A DNA stretch of 61,350 bases from Candidatus Ozemibacter sibiricus (GCA_003327425.1 QOQW01000013.1:1-61350); one strand, 5' to 3'. Positions 8,773-17,615 are shown, counted from the first letter of the stretch. Notes: generated by a model from the sequence alone, not told the origin. Numbers and translations are program-made.

Positions 8773-10674
8773 TCACTCCTCCAGCCAGATGCGCAGCACC
8801 TGGACCGCATCGTCGGGCTTGGCGGCCACCATCTTGCGCACGCGTTCTTCGAGCTTGGCGCGGGCCTCGGCCTCCTGCTTGAGGCGCGCCAGTTCGTCTT
8901 CGCGGGCCCGATCGCGCTCGGCGATCAGCGCCAGCAGGCGGTTGATGCCCTCCTCGAGCGTGCCATCGGCCTTGCGCTTGAAGGCTTCCTTGTAGAGGTA
9001 CTGCTCTTCGGGGGTCATCTCATCGAAGTCGATGGGCAGGGAATCATTGTCACGCGCATACAGGTAGGCCTTGTAGCGCAGGTCTTGAACCTTGCGGCGT
9101 TTCTCTTCCAAGTCGGTGATCTCCGGGAAGAAGTTGTTGATGTCCTGGAAGCGGCGTTCCCACTCGGCTTCCTGCTGCTCGCGGAGCTTGGCCTTGCGCA
9201 GTTCTTCGGCCTTGCGGATGGCTTCGGCCTCGCGCGCGGCCTCTTCCAGCATCTTCTGCTCCTGGGCCAGCACGCGGGCGCGGGAGACGCGGACGAAGAT
9301 GTAGACCAGGCCCAGCAATACGGGGATGGCCATCAACAGGCCGACCACCATCATGAACATCGTTCTCTCCTGCCGCTGCCGCTCTTCCAGTTCACGCCGC
9401 GCCCGCTCCTCGAGGTCGCGATTGAAGGGCATGACCATCAGGGTGAGCACGTCGCCCCGACGCTTGTTGAACCCGACCGTGGCCTGGGCGATGGAGCGGA
9501 GCTGCTCCTCGGCATCGGTGCCCAGCTGGCGCTGGTCGGCATCGAGGATGATCGAAACCGTCAAGCGTTTGAGGTTGCCTTGCTCTTTGACATATTTCTC
9601 TTTGGAGCGGGTGAATTCGTAGTTGCGAATGGCGGCATTGCGCTTGTATTCGTTCCAGGTCTCGTTCTCGGTGCCCGGATAGGCCGGGGCGCCGGGCGGA
9701 AGGTTGGAATTGACCCCGGGCTCGCCGTCCTGCACCAGATCCTTGCCGCGGTATTCCTCGTTCTCGAGCTTCTCGGAGATGGTCACCCCGGTCGAGCTGC
9801 CCTCGACCGGCGGGATGACGACATCGCTGATCGCTTCCTTCTGGTCGAAGTCCATGGTGCAGTCGACCCGCACCACCGCCTTGCCATAGCCGAAGACCTG
9901 TTCGAACTGGCTCTGCAGCTTCTTCTGCAGATCGCGCTCGACTTCCTTCTTGTGCTTGAGCTGCGCCGACTTGATGCGATCGAGCGACAGCTCCTCGTCT
10001 TCCTCGAGCATGCGGCTGAGATCGCGGGCGTTGCTGTCGGTGATGCGGATGTTCTCGGGCTTCAGACCCTCGACCGCGGTGGTCACCCAGTCGCGGATGG
10101 CCCGGATCTGCTCCTTGGTGATCTCGTAGCCGGGTTTCAGCTTCAGGAAGATGCTGGCCGTCGGTTCTTTCTGGTCTTCCTTGAAGACCTCCTTCTTGGG
10201 CTTGACGATGTAGACCTTGGCATTCTCGATGGGCTCGAGGCGTACCAGCCCGTTCTCGAGTTCTTCTTGAAGACCGCGCACATAGTTCAACTCGAACTCC
10301 TGCTGGGTGGTGCCCGCGAAGATCGAGCGTTCGTCGATCAGTTTCTGCCAACCGGGCCGGGCCTGGGGCAGGGTCTTCTCCTGGGCGAGTTGCAGCAGGA
10401 TGTAGGACTTGTCGGTGAGGGGCACCAGGATGTCGGTGCTGTCCTTGCCCAGCTTGTAATCGATGTTCAGCTCGCGCAGCTTGGCGACGACCTTGCCGGC
10501 ATCCTCGATCTTGAGGGCCTCTTCGAAGAGCTGGATGTACTCCTTCTGGGAACCCCACATGGTCGCGAGGATGATCCCCGCGAACACCAGCACCGTGATC
10601 ACGCCCAGCGCGATCTGCTGACTGCGCGGTAGTCTGGCGATCGGTTCCCATAGCTGCCGCAGAAACTCCGTCAT
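8773..10674 (-). CDS. fliF: Flagellar MS-ring protein FliF
   Basis: 633 aa. It forms the MS ring in the cytoplasmic membrane. TM1 is at about residues 20-43 and TM2 at about 445-470. The periplasmic part contains the ring-building motifs, including the YVRGLQEELE segment and the ASIFLKLKPG stretch. A long charged helical region follows TM2. The extreme C-terminus (PDDAVQVLRIWLEE) is the FliG-binding helix. It is followed directly by fliG. Confidence 0.97.
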   Translation of the reverse strand: MTEFLRQLWEPIARLPRSQQIALGVITVLVFAGIILATMWGSQKEYIQLFEEALKIEDAGKVVAKLRELNIDYKLGKDSTDILVPLTDKSYILLQLAQEKTLPQARPGWQKLIDERSIFAGTTQQEFELNYVRGLQEELENGLVRLEPIENAKVYIVKPKKEVFKEDQKEPTASIFLKLKPGYEITKEQIRAIRDWVTTAVEGLKPENIRITDSNARDLSRMLEEDEELSLDRIKSAQLKHKKEVERDLQKKLQSQFEQVFGYGKAVVRVDCTMDFDQKEAISDVVIPPVEGSSTGVTISEKLENEEYRGKDLVQDGEPGVNSNLPPGAPAYPGTENETWNEYKRNAAIRNYEFTRSKEKYVKEQGNLKRLTVSIILDADQRQLGTDAEEQLRSIAQATVGFNKRRGDVLTLMVMPFNRDLEERARRELEERQRQERTMFMMVVGLLMAIPVLLGLVYIFVRVSRARVLAQEQKMLEEAAREAEAIRKAEELRKAKLREQQEAEWERRFQDINNFFPEITDLEEKRRKVQDLRYKAYLYARDNDSLPIDFDEMTPEEQYLYKEAFKRKADGTLEEGINRLLALIAERDRAREDELARLKQEAEARAKLEERVRKMVAAKPDDAVQVLRIWLEE

Positions 10675-10788
10675 ACCCCTTACTCCCTGCCCTGTGGTCT
10701 TCTCCCGCTATCTCTTTTTATTCTGGTGGCGGGACGACCGGTCCGGTCTCTCTGTTGGCGGTCCGGGGGCTACCCGGTCAGTTCACGC

Positions 10789-11088
10789 TCAGAACTGCAT
10801 GCGCATGATTTCCTTGTAGGCTTCGATGACCTTGCCGCGCACCTCGAGGGTCAGGTTCATGGCGGTGCGCGCTTTTTCGGCGGCGATCATGACATCGTGC
10901 AGGTTGTCGACCCGCCCCAGCACGGCATCCTGGGTCAACCGCTCGCTTTCCTTGCCGAGGCCGTCGACTTCGTCGATGGCCCCCTGCAGCTTCTCGGCGA
11001 AGGCGTACCACTGTTCCTTGGCATTGGTCTGCGCCGGCCGCAAACGACCGGGCAGATCGACGAAGGGACTGCGCTCGAGCACTCTCAT
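10789..11088 (-). CDS. fliE: Flagellar hook-basal body protein FliE
   Basis: 99 aa, typical for FliE, the adaptor between the MS ring and the proximal rod. The C-terminal pattern KARTAMNLTLEVRGKVIEAY and the final EIMRMQF are characteristic of FliE. It is in the expected place between flgC and fliF. A strong AGGAGG lies about 12 nt upstream, inside the end of flgC. Confidence 0.95.
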   Translation of the reverse strand: MRVLERSPFVDLPGRLRPAQTNAKEQWYAFAEKLQGAIDEVDGLGKESERLTQDAVLGRVDNLHDVMIAAEKARTAMNLTLEVRGKVIEAYKEIMRMQF

Positions 11089-11097
11089 GGTCGGTCA

Positions 11098-11547
11098 TCA
11101 CCTCCTGCCGCCGATGCCCAGCGCCGCGTTGAACATGTCCTTGCTCGCGTTGATGCAGGTGACATTGGCTTCATAGGCGCGGGTGGCGGTGATCATGTCC
11201 ACCATCTCGTGGACGATGTTGATGTTGGGCATGCGAACGTAGCCATCCTTGTCGGCATCGGGGTGGTTCGGATCGTAGATCAGCTTGAACGGCGCCTGAT
11301 CGGACATGATGGCGCAGACCCGCACGCCGTAGCCGATCTCCTGGGGTTTCTTGCGATCGAGCAGGGGCCAGCGGGCGAAGGGCTTGCGGGCCTGGAAGAT
11401 GCAGAGCTGGCGCCGGAAGGGGCCGCCATCTTCGGTGCGGGTGGTGTTGACGTTGGCGATGTTGTTGGAGATGACGTCCATCCGGAGGCGTTCGGCGGTC
11501 AGGCCGGACGCGGAGACGTCGATGGCGCGGAACATGCCGATGCCCAT
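11098..11547 (-). CDS. flgC: Flagellar proximal rod protein FlgC
   Basis: 149 aa rod protein exported by the flagellar apparatus. The N-terminus (FRAIDVSASGLTAERLRMDV) and the SNNIANVNT motif are diagnostic for rod/hook proteins. The C-terminal helix with EMVDMITATRAYEANV is the FlgC form. Its start overlaps the flgB stop by one base. Confidence 0.97.
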   Translation of the reverse strand: MGIGMFRAIDVSASGLTAERLRMDVISNNIANVNTTRTEDGGPFRRQLCIFQARKPFARWPLLDRKKPQEIGYGVRVCAIMSDQAPFKLIYDPNHPDADKDGYVRMPNINIVHEMVDMITATRAYEANVTCINASKDMFNAALGIGGRR

Positions 11548-11969
11548 CAGACGCGCCCTCCTCTCGTGATGACGTCGTTGAGCCCTTCGAACATGGCGGC
11601 GAGACGCGCGCTATGGACCTGATAGGTCATGGTGTTCTTGGCCAGGTCGCTCATCTCGACGTCGATGTCGACGTTGTTCTTGTCGTTGCGCATGACGTGG
11701 GCGCGATCGGTGATGGTGGTCGGCTGCACATCCATGTAGTTGACCTGTTCGATCGGGATGTGCCGGTCATCGAGGCGTTTGCCCACCAGCTCGACCTTGC
11801 CGTCGAAGACCTTGGCCATCTCTTCCTCGAACGTGATGATCTGCCGTTTGAAGCGGGGGGTGTTGACGTTGGCGATGTTGTTGGCGATGACGCGATGGCG
11901 GCGGGCCGAGACCTCGAGGCCCTTGGCGAGGAGGTTGAAGGTCGCGGTACCGGTGATGTCCCTAAACAT
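11547..11969 (-). CDS. flgB: Flagellar proximal rod protein FlgB
   Basis: 140 aa. It contains the rod signature ANNIANVNTPRFKRQ near residue 30 and a C-terminal helix (MTYQVHSARLAAMFEGLNDV), both typical of FlgB. It is the first flagellar gene of the unit, 115 bp downstream of hslU. A short ORF with its own SD overlaps its start. Confidence 0.96.
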   Translation of the reverse strand: MFRDITGTATFNLLAKGLEVSARRHRVIANNIANVNTPRFKRQIITFEEEMAKVFDGKVELVGKRLDDRHIPIEQVNYMDVQPTTITDRAHVMRNDKNNVDIDVEMSDLAKNTMTYQVHSARLAAMFEGLNDVITRGGRV

Positions 11970-12069
11970 GACTGGTCCTCCACAGGATGGATCCGCGGCC
12001 GGGCAACCAGCGAAACCGCACCAGCGGCAGGGTTTCGGGGGGCCGAACGACGCGGGGAGACCGTTTCAT
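11962..12069 (-). CDS. Possible 35-aa leader ORF before flgB
   Basis: ATG at 12069 preceded by AAGGAG at a good distance. The ORF reads through the whole hslU-flgB gap and its stop lies inside flgB (8-bp overlap). The product would be basic (Arg-rich) with no recognisable domain. It could couple flgB translation to hslU or be spurious. In Bacillus-type clusters this is where codY sits; nothing here resembles CodY. Confidence 0.3.
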   Translation of the reverse strand: MKRSPRVVRPPETLPLVRFRWLPGRGSILWRTSHV

Positions 12070-12083
12070 GTCGCACTCCTTGC

Positions 12084-13508
12084 TCACAGGATGAAGCGGG
12101 CCAGATCCTGGTTCTGCAGGACAGGCGCCAGGATGCGCTCGACCAGTTCGGGGGTGATCTCGACCTCGCCCTGGCGCTCGGCGGGGGCCTGGAAGCTGAT
12201 CTCGTCGAGGAGCAGCTCCATGATCGTGTGCAGACGGCGAGCCCCGATATTCTCCTGGTTGGCGTTGGCCTCGCAGGCGAAGCGGGCGATCCGGTCGATG
12301 GCGTCGGGGTGGAACCGCAGGGCGACCCCATCGACCTCGAGCAGCGCCGCGTACTGCTTGACCAGGGCGTTCTGGGGCTCGGTCAGGATGCGCTTGAAGT
12401 CATCGACGGTCAGCTTGTCGAGTTCGACGCGAACGGGGAACCGCCCCTGCAGCTCGGGGATGAGATCGGAAGGCTTGCTGACATTGAAGGCGCCCGCCGC
12501 GATGAACAGGATGTGGTCGGTCTTGACCATGCCGTACTTGGTGACCACGGTGGTGCCTTCGACCAGCGGCAGCAGGTCGCGCTGCACGCCTTCGCGAGAG
12601 ACGTCGGGCCCCGTCTTGCTGACGTAGGAGGCGGCGATCTTGTCGATCTCGTCGAGGAAGACGATGCCGCTGTCTTCGGCCAGGCGGACCGCTTCGCGCT
12701 GCAGTTCCTCCTGGTCGAGGAGGCGGTTGATCTCTTCATGGAAGAAGATCTCGCGGGCCTCGGCCACCTTGACCTGCCGTCGCTTGTGGCGGGGCGGGAA
12801 CAGGTTGCCGAGCGCCGACTGGAACCCCTGCAGGTTGAAGCCCATCTCTTCGATGCCGCTCTGGGTGAAGACTTCCACCATGGGGGTCACCGTCTCGGTC
12901 ACGTCGATCTCCACCATCTTGTCGTCGAGGTCTCCTGCGTCGAGCCGGGCCGCGATCCTGGACCGGGCGTGCGACTCGGAATCAGTCTCTATACGGTCCA
13001 TCGGCAGGCCGGGCGTTGCGGTTGAGTCTTTTTCGAAGCCGCTGAGCGGATGCCGCGGGCGCGACGGCGGGAGGAGGACGTCGAGCAGGCGTTCGCGGGC
13101 CCGCTGGCGGGCTTTCGGAGTCAGGGCTTCGAGCTTGCGGGTGCGCAGGAGGCGGATGGCGACCTCGACGAGATCGCGGATCATCGAATCGACGTCGCGG
13201 CCGACGTACCCGACTTCGGTGAATTTGGTGGCCTCGACTTTGAGGAAGGGCACCCCGGCGATCTGGGCGAGGCGGCGGGCGATCTCGGTCTTGCCGACCC
13301 CGGTGGGCCCGATCATCAGGATGTTCTTGGGGCGGACGTCGTCGCGCAGGGGGCCGGTGATCTGGCGACGGCGATAGCGGTTGCGGAGGGCGACGGCGAC
13401 GGCCCGTTTGGCCTTGGCCTGGCCGACGATGTAGCGATCGAGTTCGGCCACCGTTTCCTGGGGGGTGGGTTCGCCGCGCGGCAGGTTGATGACGGGGGAA
13501 TCGGTCAT
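12084..13508 (-). CDS. hslU: HslU (ClpY) ATPase subunit of the HslUV protease
   Basis: 474 aa AAA+ unfoldase that feeds substrates to HslV. The N-terminal motif ELDRYIVGQ is typical of ClpX/HslU. Walker A GPTGVGKT is at residues 67-74, and Walker B is in VFLDEIDKIA. The HslU-specific I domain lies between them, and the C-terminus ends in an exposed hydrophobic tail (LARFIL), as needed for HslV activation. The start overlaps hslV by ATGA. Confidence 0.97.
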   Translation of the reverse strand: MTDSPVINLPRGEPTPQETVAELDRYIVGQAKAKRAVAVALRNRYRRRQITGPLRDDVRPKNILMIGPTGVGKTEIARRLAQIAGVPFLKVEATKFTEVGYVGRDVDSMIRDLVEVAIRLLRTRKLEALTPKARQRARERLLDVLLPPSRPRHPLSGFEKDSTATPGLPMDRIETDSESHARSRIAARLDAGDLDDKMVEIDVTETVTPMVEVFTQSGIEEMGFNLQGFQSALGNLFPPRHKRRQVKVAEAREIFFHEEINRLLDQEELQREAVRLAEDSGIVFLDEIDKIAASYVSKTGPDVSREGVQRDLLPLVEGTTVVTKYGMVKTDHILFIAAGAFNVSKPSDLIPELQGRFPVRVELDKLTVDDFKRILTEPQNALVKQYAALLEVDGVALRFHPDAIDRIARFACEANANQENIGARRLHTIMELLLDEISFQAPAERQGEVEITPELVERILAPVLQNQDLARFIL

Positions 13509-14038
13509 TCCAGGATCTCCAGGGTGATCTGGGCGTTGGTGAAGATGCACTGCTCGGCGGCGATCAACAGGGCCTCGCGGGCGATCTCCTCGGCCGACAG
13601 CGAGGTATGCCGGAACAGGGCCCGCGCCGCTGCGAGGGCGACCGGGGCGCCCGAGCCGATGGCGGCGATGGGCTCATCGGGCTCGAGAATGTCGCCCTGC
13701 CCGGAGACCATCAGGATCTGCTCGCGGTCGCCGACCAACAGCATGGCTTCGAGGCGGCGCAAGGCGCGGTCCATGCGCCAGTCCTTGGCCAGGTCGACCG
13801 CGGCGCGCTTGAGGTTGCCCGAGGCGGCCATGATCTTGGCTTCGAACCGTTCGAAGAGGGTCAAGGCGTCGGCGGTATGGCCGGCGAACCCGCCCAGGAT
13901 GCCATCTTGATAGAAGCGGCGGATCTTGCGGGCCTTGCTTTTGACGATCTGCTGGCCCAGAGTGACCTGGCCGTCGCCCGCCATGGCCAGACGGCGATGG
14001 CGCAGCACGGCCAGAATGGTGGTGGCACGCATGTTCAT
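13505..14038 (-). CDS. hslV: HslV (ClpQ) peptidase subunit of the HslUV protease
   Basis: 177 aa Ntn-hydrolase. The sequence begins MNMRATTILAV. By alignment to HslV the mature protein should start at Thr6 after loss of a five-residue propeptide, so the nucleophile is Thr, not the Ser of Bacillus ClpQ. AGDGQVTLG and GGFAGHTADALTL are conserved blocks. The ATG at 14038 has GGAGG 6-7 nt upstream and overlaps the xerC stop by ATGA. A second in-frame ATG lies two codons downstream. Confidence 0.96.
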   Translation of the reverse strand: MNMRATTILAVLRHRRLAMAGDGQVTLGQQIVKSKARKIRRFYQDGILGGFAGHTADALTLFERFEAKIMAASGNLKRAAVDLAKDWRMDRALRRLEAMLLVGDREQILMVSGQGDILEPDEPIAAIGSGAPVALAAARALFRHTSLSAEEIAREALLIAAEQCIFTNAQITLEILE

Positions 14039-14934
14039 TTCCGACCTCCGGCCCGGGGGTGAGACTGAAGGTAGACCGTCTTGAGCTTTTCTTTGCTCAG
14101 GTGGGTATAGATCTGGGTAGTGGAGAGGGAGGCATGCCCGAGCATTTCCTGGACGGCCCGCAAGTCGGCGCCGCCGTCGAGCAGATGGGTGGCGAAGGAA
14201 TGGCGCAGGGCATGCGGACGCACCGTTTTCATCAGGCCCGCCCGGCGGGAATGCTTGTCGAGGAGGCGGGCGATGCTGCGCGCGGTCAGCGGCGTGGCGA
14301 ATCGGCTCAAGAACAAGGCAGGGTGCCCGGCGGCCTCGGGTTGTTCGGCGCGGCGGCGGGCGAGGTAGGCCTCGATCGCCTGCGCGGCGGCCGGGGTGAG
14401 GGGCACCACGCGGTCCTTGCGTCCCTTGCCATGAACGCACAGGGTGCGCCCGGTCAGATCGACGGCGACGAGCGTCAGACCAGCCGCCTCGGACACTCGC
14501 AACCCACTTCCATAGAGGATTTCGAGGATGGCGCGATCGCGCAGGCCCAGCAAGGAGTCTTCGGGGGCGGCGAGCAACCGCTCGGCTTCCCCGGCCGTGA
14601 GCACCTGCGGAAGGGGCCGCCCGGTCTTGGGGGAGTCGACTCCTTCCATGGGGTTGCGGGTGAACCACTGCCGGCGAAGCCCGAAGCGGAAGAAGGCCCG
14701 CAACGCCGACTGGGTGCGGCGGAGGCTGATGGGGGCCAGCCCCTCCTGGCGGCGCAGCGACAGGAAGCTGCGGATCTCGGCCGGCCGGAGGCGCTCGAGG
14801 CGGCGCGGGTCGAGGCTGCCGAGGGAACGGCGGGCCCAGTGGAGGAACCGTTCGAGGTCGCCCCGATACCCCCGCACCGTATGCGGCGAGAGGGATCGCT
14901 CCTTTTCGCACGCCTGGAGGAATTCCAGGATCAT
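14035..14934 (-). CDS. xerC: Tyrosine recombinase XerC/XerD type
   Basis: 299 aa, the usual length of Xer recombinases that resolve chromosome dimers at dif. An N-terminal SAM-like DNA-binding domain (about 1-85) is followed by the catalytic domain. Its active-site residues are Arg146 (SGLRVSEA), a Lys in GKGRKDR (about 170-173), His241 and Arg244 (HALRH), His267 (LGHASL) and Tyr276. The start at 14934 (GGAAG 5 nt upstream) was preferred to an ATG 45 codons upstream because the extra segment is unlike any Xer protein. Its place before hslV matches codV of Bacillus. Confidence 0.93.
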   Translation of the reverse strand: MILEFLQACEKERSLSPHTVRGYRGDLERFLHWARRSLGSLDPRRLERLRPAEIRSFLSLRRQEGLAPISLRRTQSALRAFFRFGLRRQWFTRNPMEGVDSPKTGRPLPQVLTAGEAERLLAAPEDSLLGLRDRAILEILYGSGLRVSEAAGLTLVAVDLTGRTLCVHGKGRKDRVVPLTPAAAQAIEAYLARRRAEQPEAAGHPALFLSRFATPLTARSIARLLDKHSRRAGLMKTVRPHALRHSFATHLLDGGADLRAVQEMLGHASLSTTQIYTHLSKEKLKTVYLQSHPRAGGRK

Positions 14935-14976
14935 CGCTTCCAAAGGGGGTGACCTCGTTTGGTTCAGGGATGGCCC

Positions 14977-15005
14977 AACATAGCATAAGGGGGTGGCCCC
15001 GACAA
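14977..15005 (-). promoter_or_regulatory. Sigma70-type promoter for xerC-hslVU-flg
   Basis: Minus strand TTGTCG, 17 nt, TATGTT, ending about 43 bp upstream of the xerC start. It is the best promoter-like pair in the gap. Confidence 0.5.
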
Positions 15006-15131
15006 GAGGGTGTGCACGAATTTTTTTACAACGTTCGAAACCTCGCGAAGATATTGATGGATTGAGCATCTTAGGGCATACGGCGGGGTGGCGGATCGAC
15101 GTCCTGGTGCCCCGACCCGGGGAAATGGAAG

Positions 15132-15203
15132 GTGCCCTTCGGTCGGGGGCATTCTAAAGGGCACGTCAATCGCGGGCGGGCGGATCGCGAAACCCGCGAT
15201 CCG
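15132..15203. promoter_or_regulatory. Two perfect inverted repeats between xerC and the lux-like operon
   Basis: GTGCCCTT (15132-15139) pairs with AAGGGCAC (15157-15164). CGGATCGCG (15181-15189) pairs with CGCGATCCG (15195-15203) around a 5-nt loop. Both lie upstream of the -35 of the plus-strand promoter and could be operators. The second could also form a hairpin. The 14935-15307 gap contains no gene. Confidence 0.4.
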
Positions 15204-15236
15204 AACACGGATGAGCGCCTCTCGCATCGGCTTTCC

Positions 15237-15265
15237 TTGACTTGTACAAATATGGGCGGTATACT
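15237..15265 (+). promoter_or_regulatory. Strong sigma70-type promoter of the GNAT-luxE-luxC operon
   Basis: TTGACT, 17 nt, TATACT: near consensus. The spacer begins with the 8-bp palindrome TTGTACAA (15242-15249), a candidate operator. Transcription would start near 15272, about 36 nt before the first ATG. Confidence 0.75.
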
Positions 15266-15307
15266 GACGAGGCGGTCGAAGATGCGATTCCGCCGCCGAG
15301 AGGAAGC

Positions 15308-16495
15308 ATGCAACGCATAACCCTGGAGGACGGTCGCGAGGTCCACTGCCAGCCTGGGCAGGAGCAGGACATTCCTGGCATCATCCGCTTGTATGAGCGG
15401 GTCTACAAAGGTCGTTACACCCTGCGGGATGTCTCAGACCCCGCCTCGATGCGGAAGAAGCTGAACGATCCCAACTACTTCTGGGTGCTGGCCCACCTCG
15501 GCGAGGAGATCATCGGCTCGGTCATCTTCGCCATCGACCCGGTCAACAAAATCGGCAAAGTCTATGGCGCCGTCGTCCTCGAGGAATTCCGCGGGCAGGA
15601 CATCATGCGCACCATCGTCAAGCATGGCCTCGAACGTCTGACGAAACGCACGCGCACCTGCGATGTCATCTATGCCACCACCCGGACGGTCAGCGTCGCC
15701 CCCCAGGTGGTCCTCGAGCACCTCGACTTCCGGCCGATGGGCATTTTCCCGAATGTCCGCAAAGTCGAATCGTTCGAGACGCACGGCCTCGAGATCTACT
15801 TCCGCGAGGGCACCCTGGCCGCGCGGCGGCGCAGCCCGCAGCTGGTTCCCGAGGTGCGGGAGTTCTACAAGATCGTCCGGGATGTCCTGTCGCTGGAGGC
15901 CGAGACCCCCGTCGACCTGCCGTTGTCCGACCCGCGCCAGATGGGAGAGCCGCTCGAATTCCGGATCGAATCCGACGAGAACCGTCTGCGCAAGCGGTTC
16001 GACGACCTGCAAGACCGCGATCTGATGGACAAGGTCTTCTTCCCCTTCATGGAGCCCAACCTGCTGGTCACCACCCCCGACCAGACGGCCGAATTCTTCG
16101 TCCATTTCAACGAAGCCGATGGCAACGGCATGATCCTGGGCTACCGGATCGGTTCGGTCGACCTGCGGCGGGCGCTGATGTGGTTCAGCGAGGCGGCCGC
16201 CCGCTCGGGGATGCGCTACATCGAACTGCTGGTGAACGCCTTCCGGCCTGATCTGCAGCGGATCGCCGTCGATGCCCGCTTCCTGCCGACCGCCTATTTC
16301 CCGGCCATGCGCATGACGCCGGAAGGCCTGCGCGAGGACTACGCCGTCTTCTCGCGCTCCTTCGAAAGCCTCGATTTCATGAACATCCATTTGATCGACA
16401 CCAACCGGCGGTTCCTCGATGCCTTCATGAAATGCTGGTACGAGATGCTGGTGCGGTGCCAGCCCGATTTCGACGAGGTGTGGCGGATTGGCTGA
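15308..16495 (+). CDS. GNAT-type acyltransferase, two-part protein, first gene of lux-like operon
   Basis: 395 aa. Residues about 10-150 resemble a GNAT N-acyltransferase: an IIRLYERVYKG-type first helix, then beta strands with EEIIGSVIFA, then VVLEEFRGQDIMRTIVKHG, where the acyl-CoA pyrophosphate loop would lie. The second half (about 190-395) may be a further GNAT-like fold, but this is not certain. The start at 15308 has AGAGGA upstream; an earlier in-frame ATG (15242) lies inside the promoter. It overlaps the next gene by 8 bp, so it belongs with the acyl-activating and reducing enzymes. The acyl acceptor is unknown. Confidence 0.75.
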   Translation: MQRITLEDGREVHCQPGQEQDIPGIIRLYERVYKGRYTLRDVSDPASMRKKLNDPNYFWVLAHLGEEIIGSVIFAIDPVNKIGKVYGAVVLEEFRGQDIMRTIVKHGLERLTKRTRTCDVIYATTRTVSVAPQVVLEHLDFRPMGIFPNVRKVESFETHGLEIYFREGTLAARRRSPQLVPEVREFYKIVRDVLSLEAETPVDLPLSDPRQMGEPLEFRIESDENRLRKRFDDLQDRDLMDKVFFPFMEPNLLVTTPDQTAEFFVHFNEADGNGMILGYRIGSVDLRRALMWFSEAAARSGMRYIELLVNAFRPDLQRIAVDARFLPTAYFPAMRMTPEGLREDYAVFSRSFESLDFMNIHLIDTNRRFLDAFMKCWYEMLVRCQPDFDEVWRIG

Positions 16496-17615
16496 GCGCA
16501 ACGTCTTTCAGGCCTGTGGACGCTTGTTCGCCCTCGCCGACGCCTTCGATCACACGCCGGCCACCGCGCGGCTGTTCGATGAGGCCATGGCCGAGGCGCT
16601 GCGCTGGCACTGGGAGCGCTGCCCCGACTACCGGCGGTTCCTGGAACGGCATGGGGTCACGGCCGAGCGCCTGCCCGAGCGCCCCGAGGAGATTCCTCCC
16701 GTCTTCGTGACGATCTTCAAAGAGCACCGCCTGATCTCCATTCCCGAACACCAGATCGACATCGAGCTGACCTCGTCGGGCACCGGCGGGCAGCGCAGCG
16801 CCATCGTCCTCGATCGCCGCTCGCGCCGCCGCATTCTGCAGATCGTCGATCACATCTTCGGCTCGCTCGGCCTGATCGACCGCGAGGAGACGGCCAACTA
16901 CCTGTGCTTCACCTATGATCCCCGGGTGGCCCGGAACGTCGGCACCGCTTTTTCCGACAAGATCCTGACCGGGCTGACGAAACGGCGGCGGGTCTTCTAC
17001 GCCATCCGTTGGAATTCCGCCAAAGGGGAGTTCGAATTCGATCTGGCCGCCACCGTGGCGCAGGTGCGGCGGTTCGCCCGGCGCCCCGAGCCCCTGCGCA
17101 TCCTCGGGTTTCCCGCCCACCTGTGGCAGGTCTGCGACGCGCTCGAGCAGGCCGGAGAGCGCCTGGCCCTGGGCCCCCGGTCGTTCGTGATCACGGGCGG
17201 CGGCTGGAAGGTGCACAAAGACCGCGAAGTCACCAAGGAAGTGTTCCGGGAGCGGGTCTGCCGGGTGCTCGGCATGCCAGAAGCCAACCTGCGCGACACC
17301 TACGGCATGGTCGAGCACGGCATTCCGTATGTCGATTGCGAGCACGGGCGGCTGCACGTGCCCATCTATGCCCGGGTGCGGGCGGTCGACCCCGAGACGC
17401 TGGCGCCGCTGCCGGCCGGCAGCCGCGGGCTGCTCCATCTGATGACGCCGTATCTGTCGAGCTATCCGTCGATTTCTCTGCTGTCGACCGATCTGGCTGT
17501 GGTCGAATCCGGCTGCCCCTGCGGACGTCCGGGCGACACCCTGCGCATTCTGGGCCGGGCCGGGCTGGCCAAACACAAGGGCTGCGCCATCACCGCCCTG
17601 GAATTGCTGAAATGA
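16488..17615 (+). CDS. LuxE-like acyl-protein synthetase
   Basis: 375 aa, close to the length of LuxE (about 370-380). It belongs to the adenylate-forming acyl-protein synthetase family, which activates a fatty acid with ATP and passes the acyl group through the enzyme to LuxC. The phosphate-binding motif TSSGTGG is at 95-101, ITGGGWK at about 228, and the YGMVEHG motif at about 270. Cys366 (KGCA), nine residues from the end, is placed like the acyl-carrying Cys reported near the C-terminus of Vibrio harveyi LuxE (from memory). It begins with TTG, with GAGGTG 7 nt upstream, overlapping the GNAT gene. No luxAB genes are in the window. Confidence 0.85.
   Translation: MAERNVFQACGRLFALADAFDHTPATARLFDEAMAEALRWHWERCPDYRRFLERHGVTAERLPERPEEIPPVFVTIFKEHRLISIPEHQIDIELTSSGTGGQRSAIVLDRRSRRRILQIVDHIFGSLGLIDREETANYLCFTYDPRVARNVGTAFSDKILTGLTKRRRVFYAIRWNSAKGEFEFDLAATVAQVRRFARRPEPLRILGFPAHLWQVCDALEQAGERLALGPRSFVITGGGWKVHKDREVTKEVFRERVCRVLGMPEANLRDTYGMVEHGIPYVDCEHGRLHVPIYARVRAVDPETLAPLPAGSRGLLHLMTPYLSSYPSISLLSTDLAVVESGCPCGRPGDTLRILGRAGLAKHKGCAITALELLK

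Noticed and set aside
5314-10632. A 1772-codon open frame on the plus strand across the flagellar genes
   Set aside because: It is antisense to fliI, fliH, fliG and fliF, all of which have clear family motifs. Long antisense frames arise from the GC-rich codon use.
12069-12084. Hidden codY between hslU and flgB
   Set aside because: The 115-bp gap is far too short for a 250-aa protein and no GAF/HTH motif is present.
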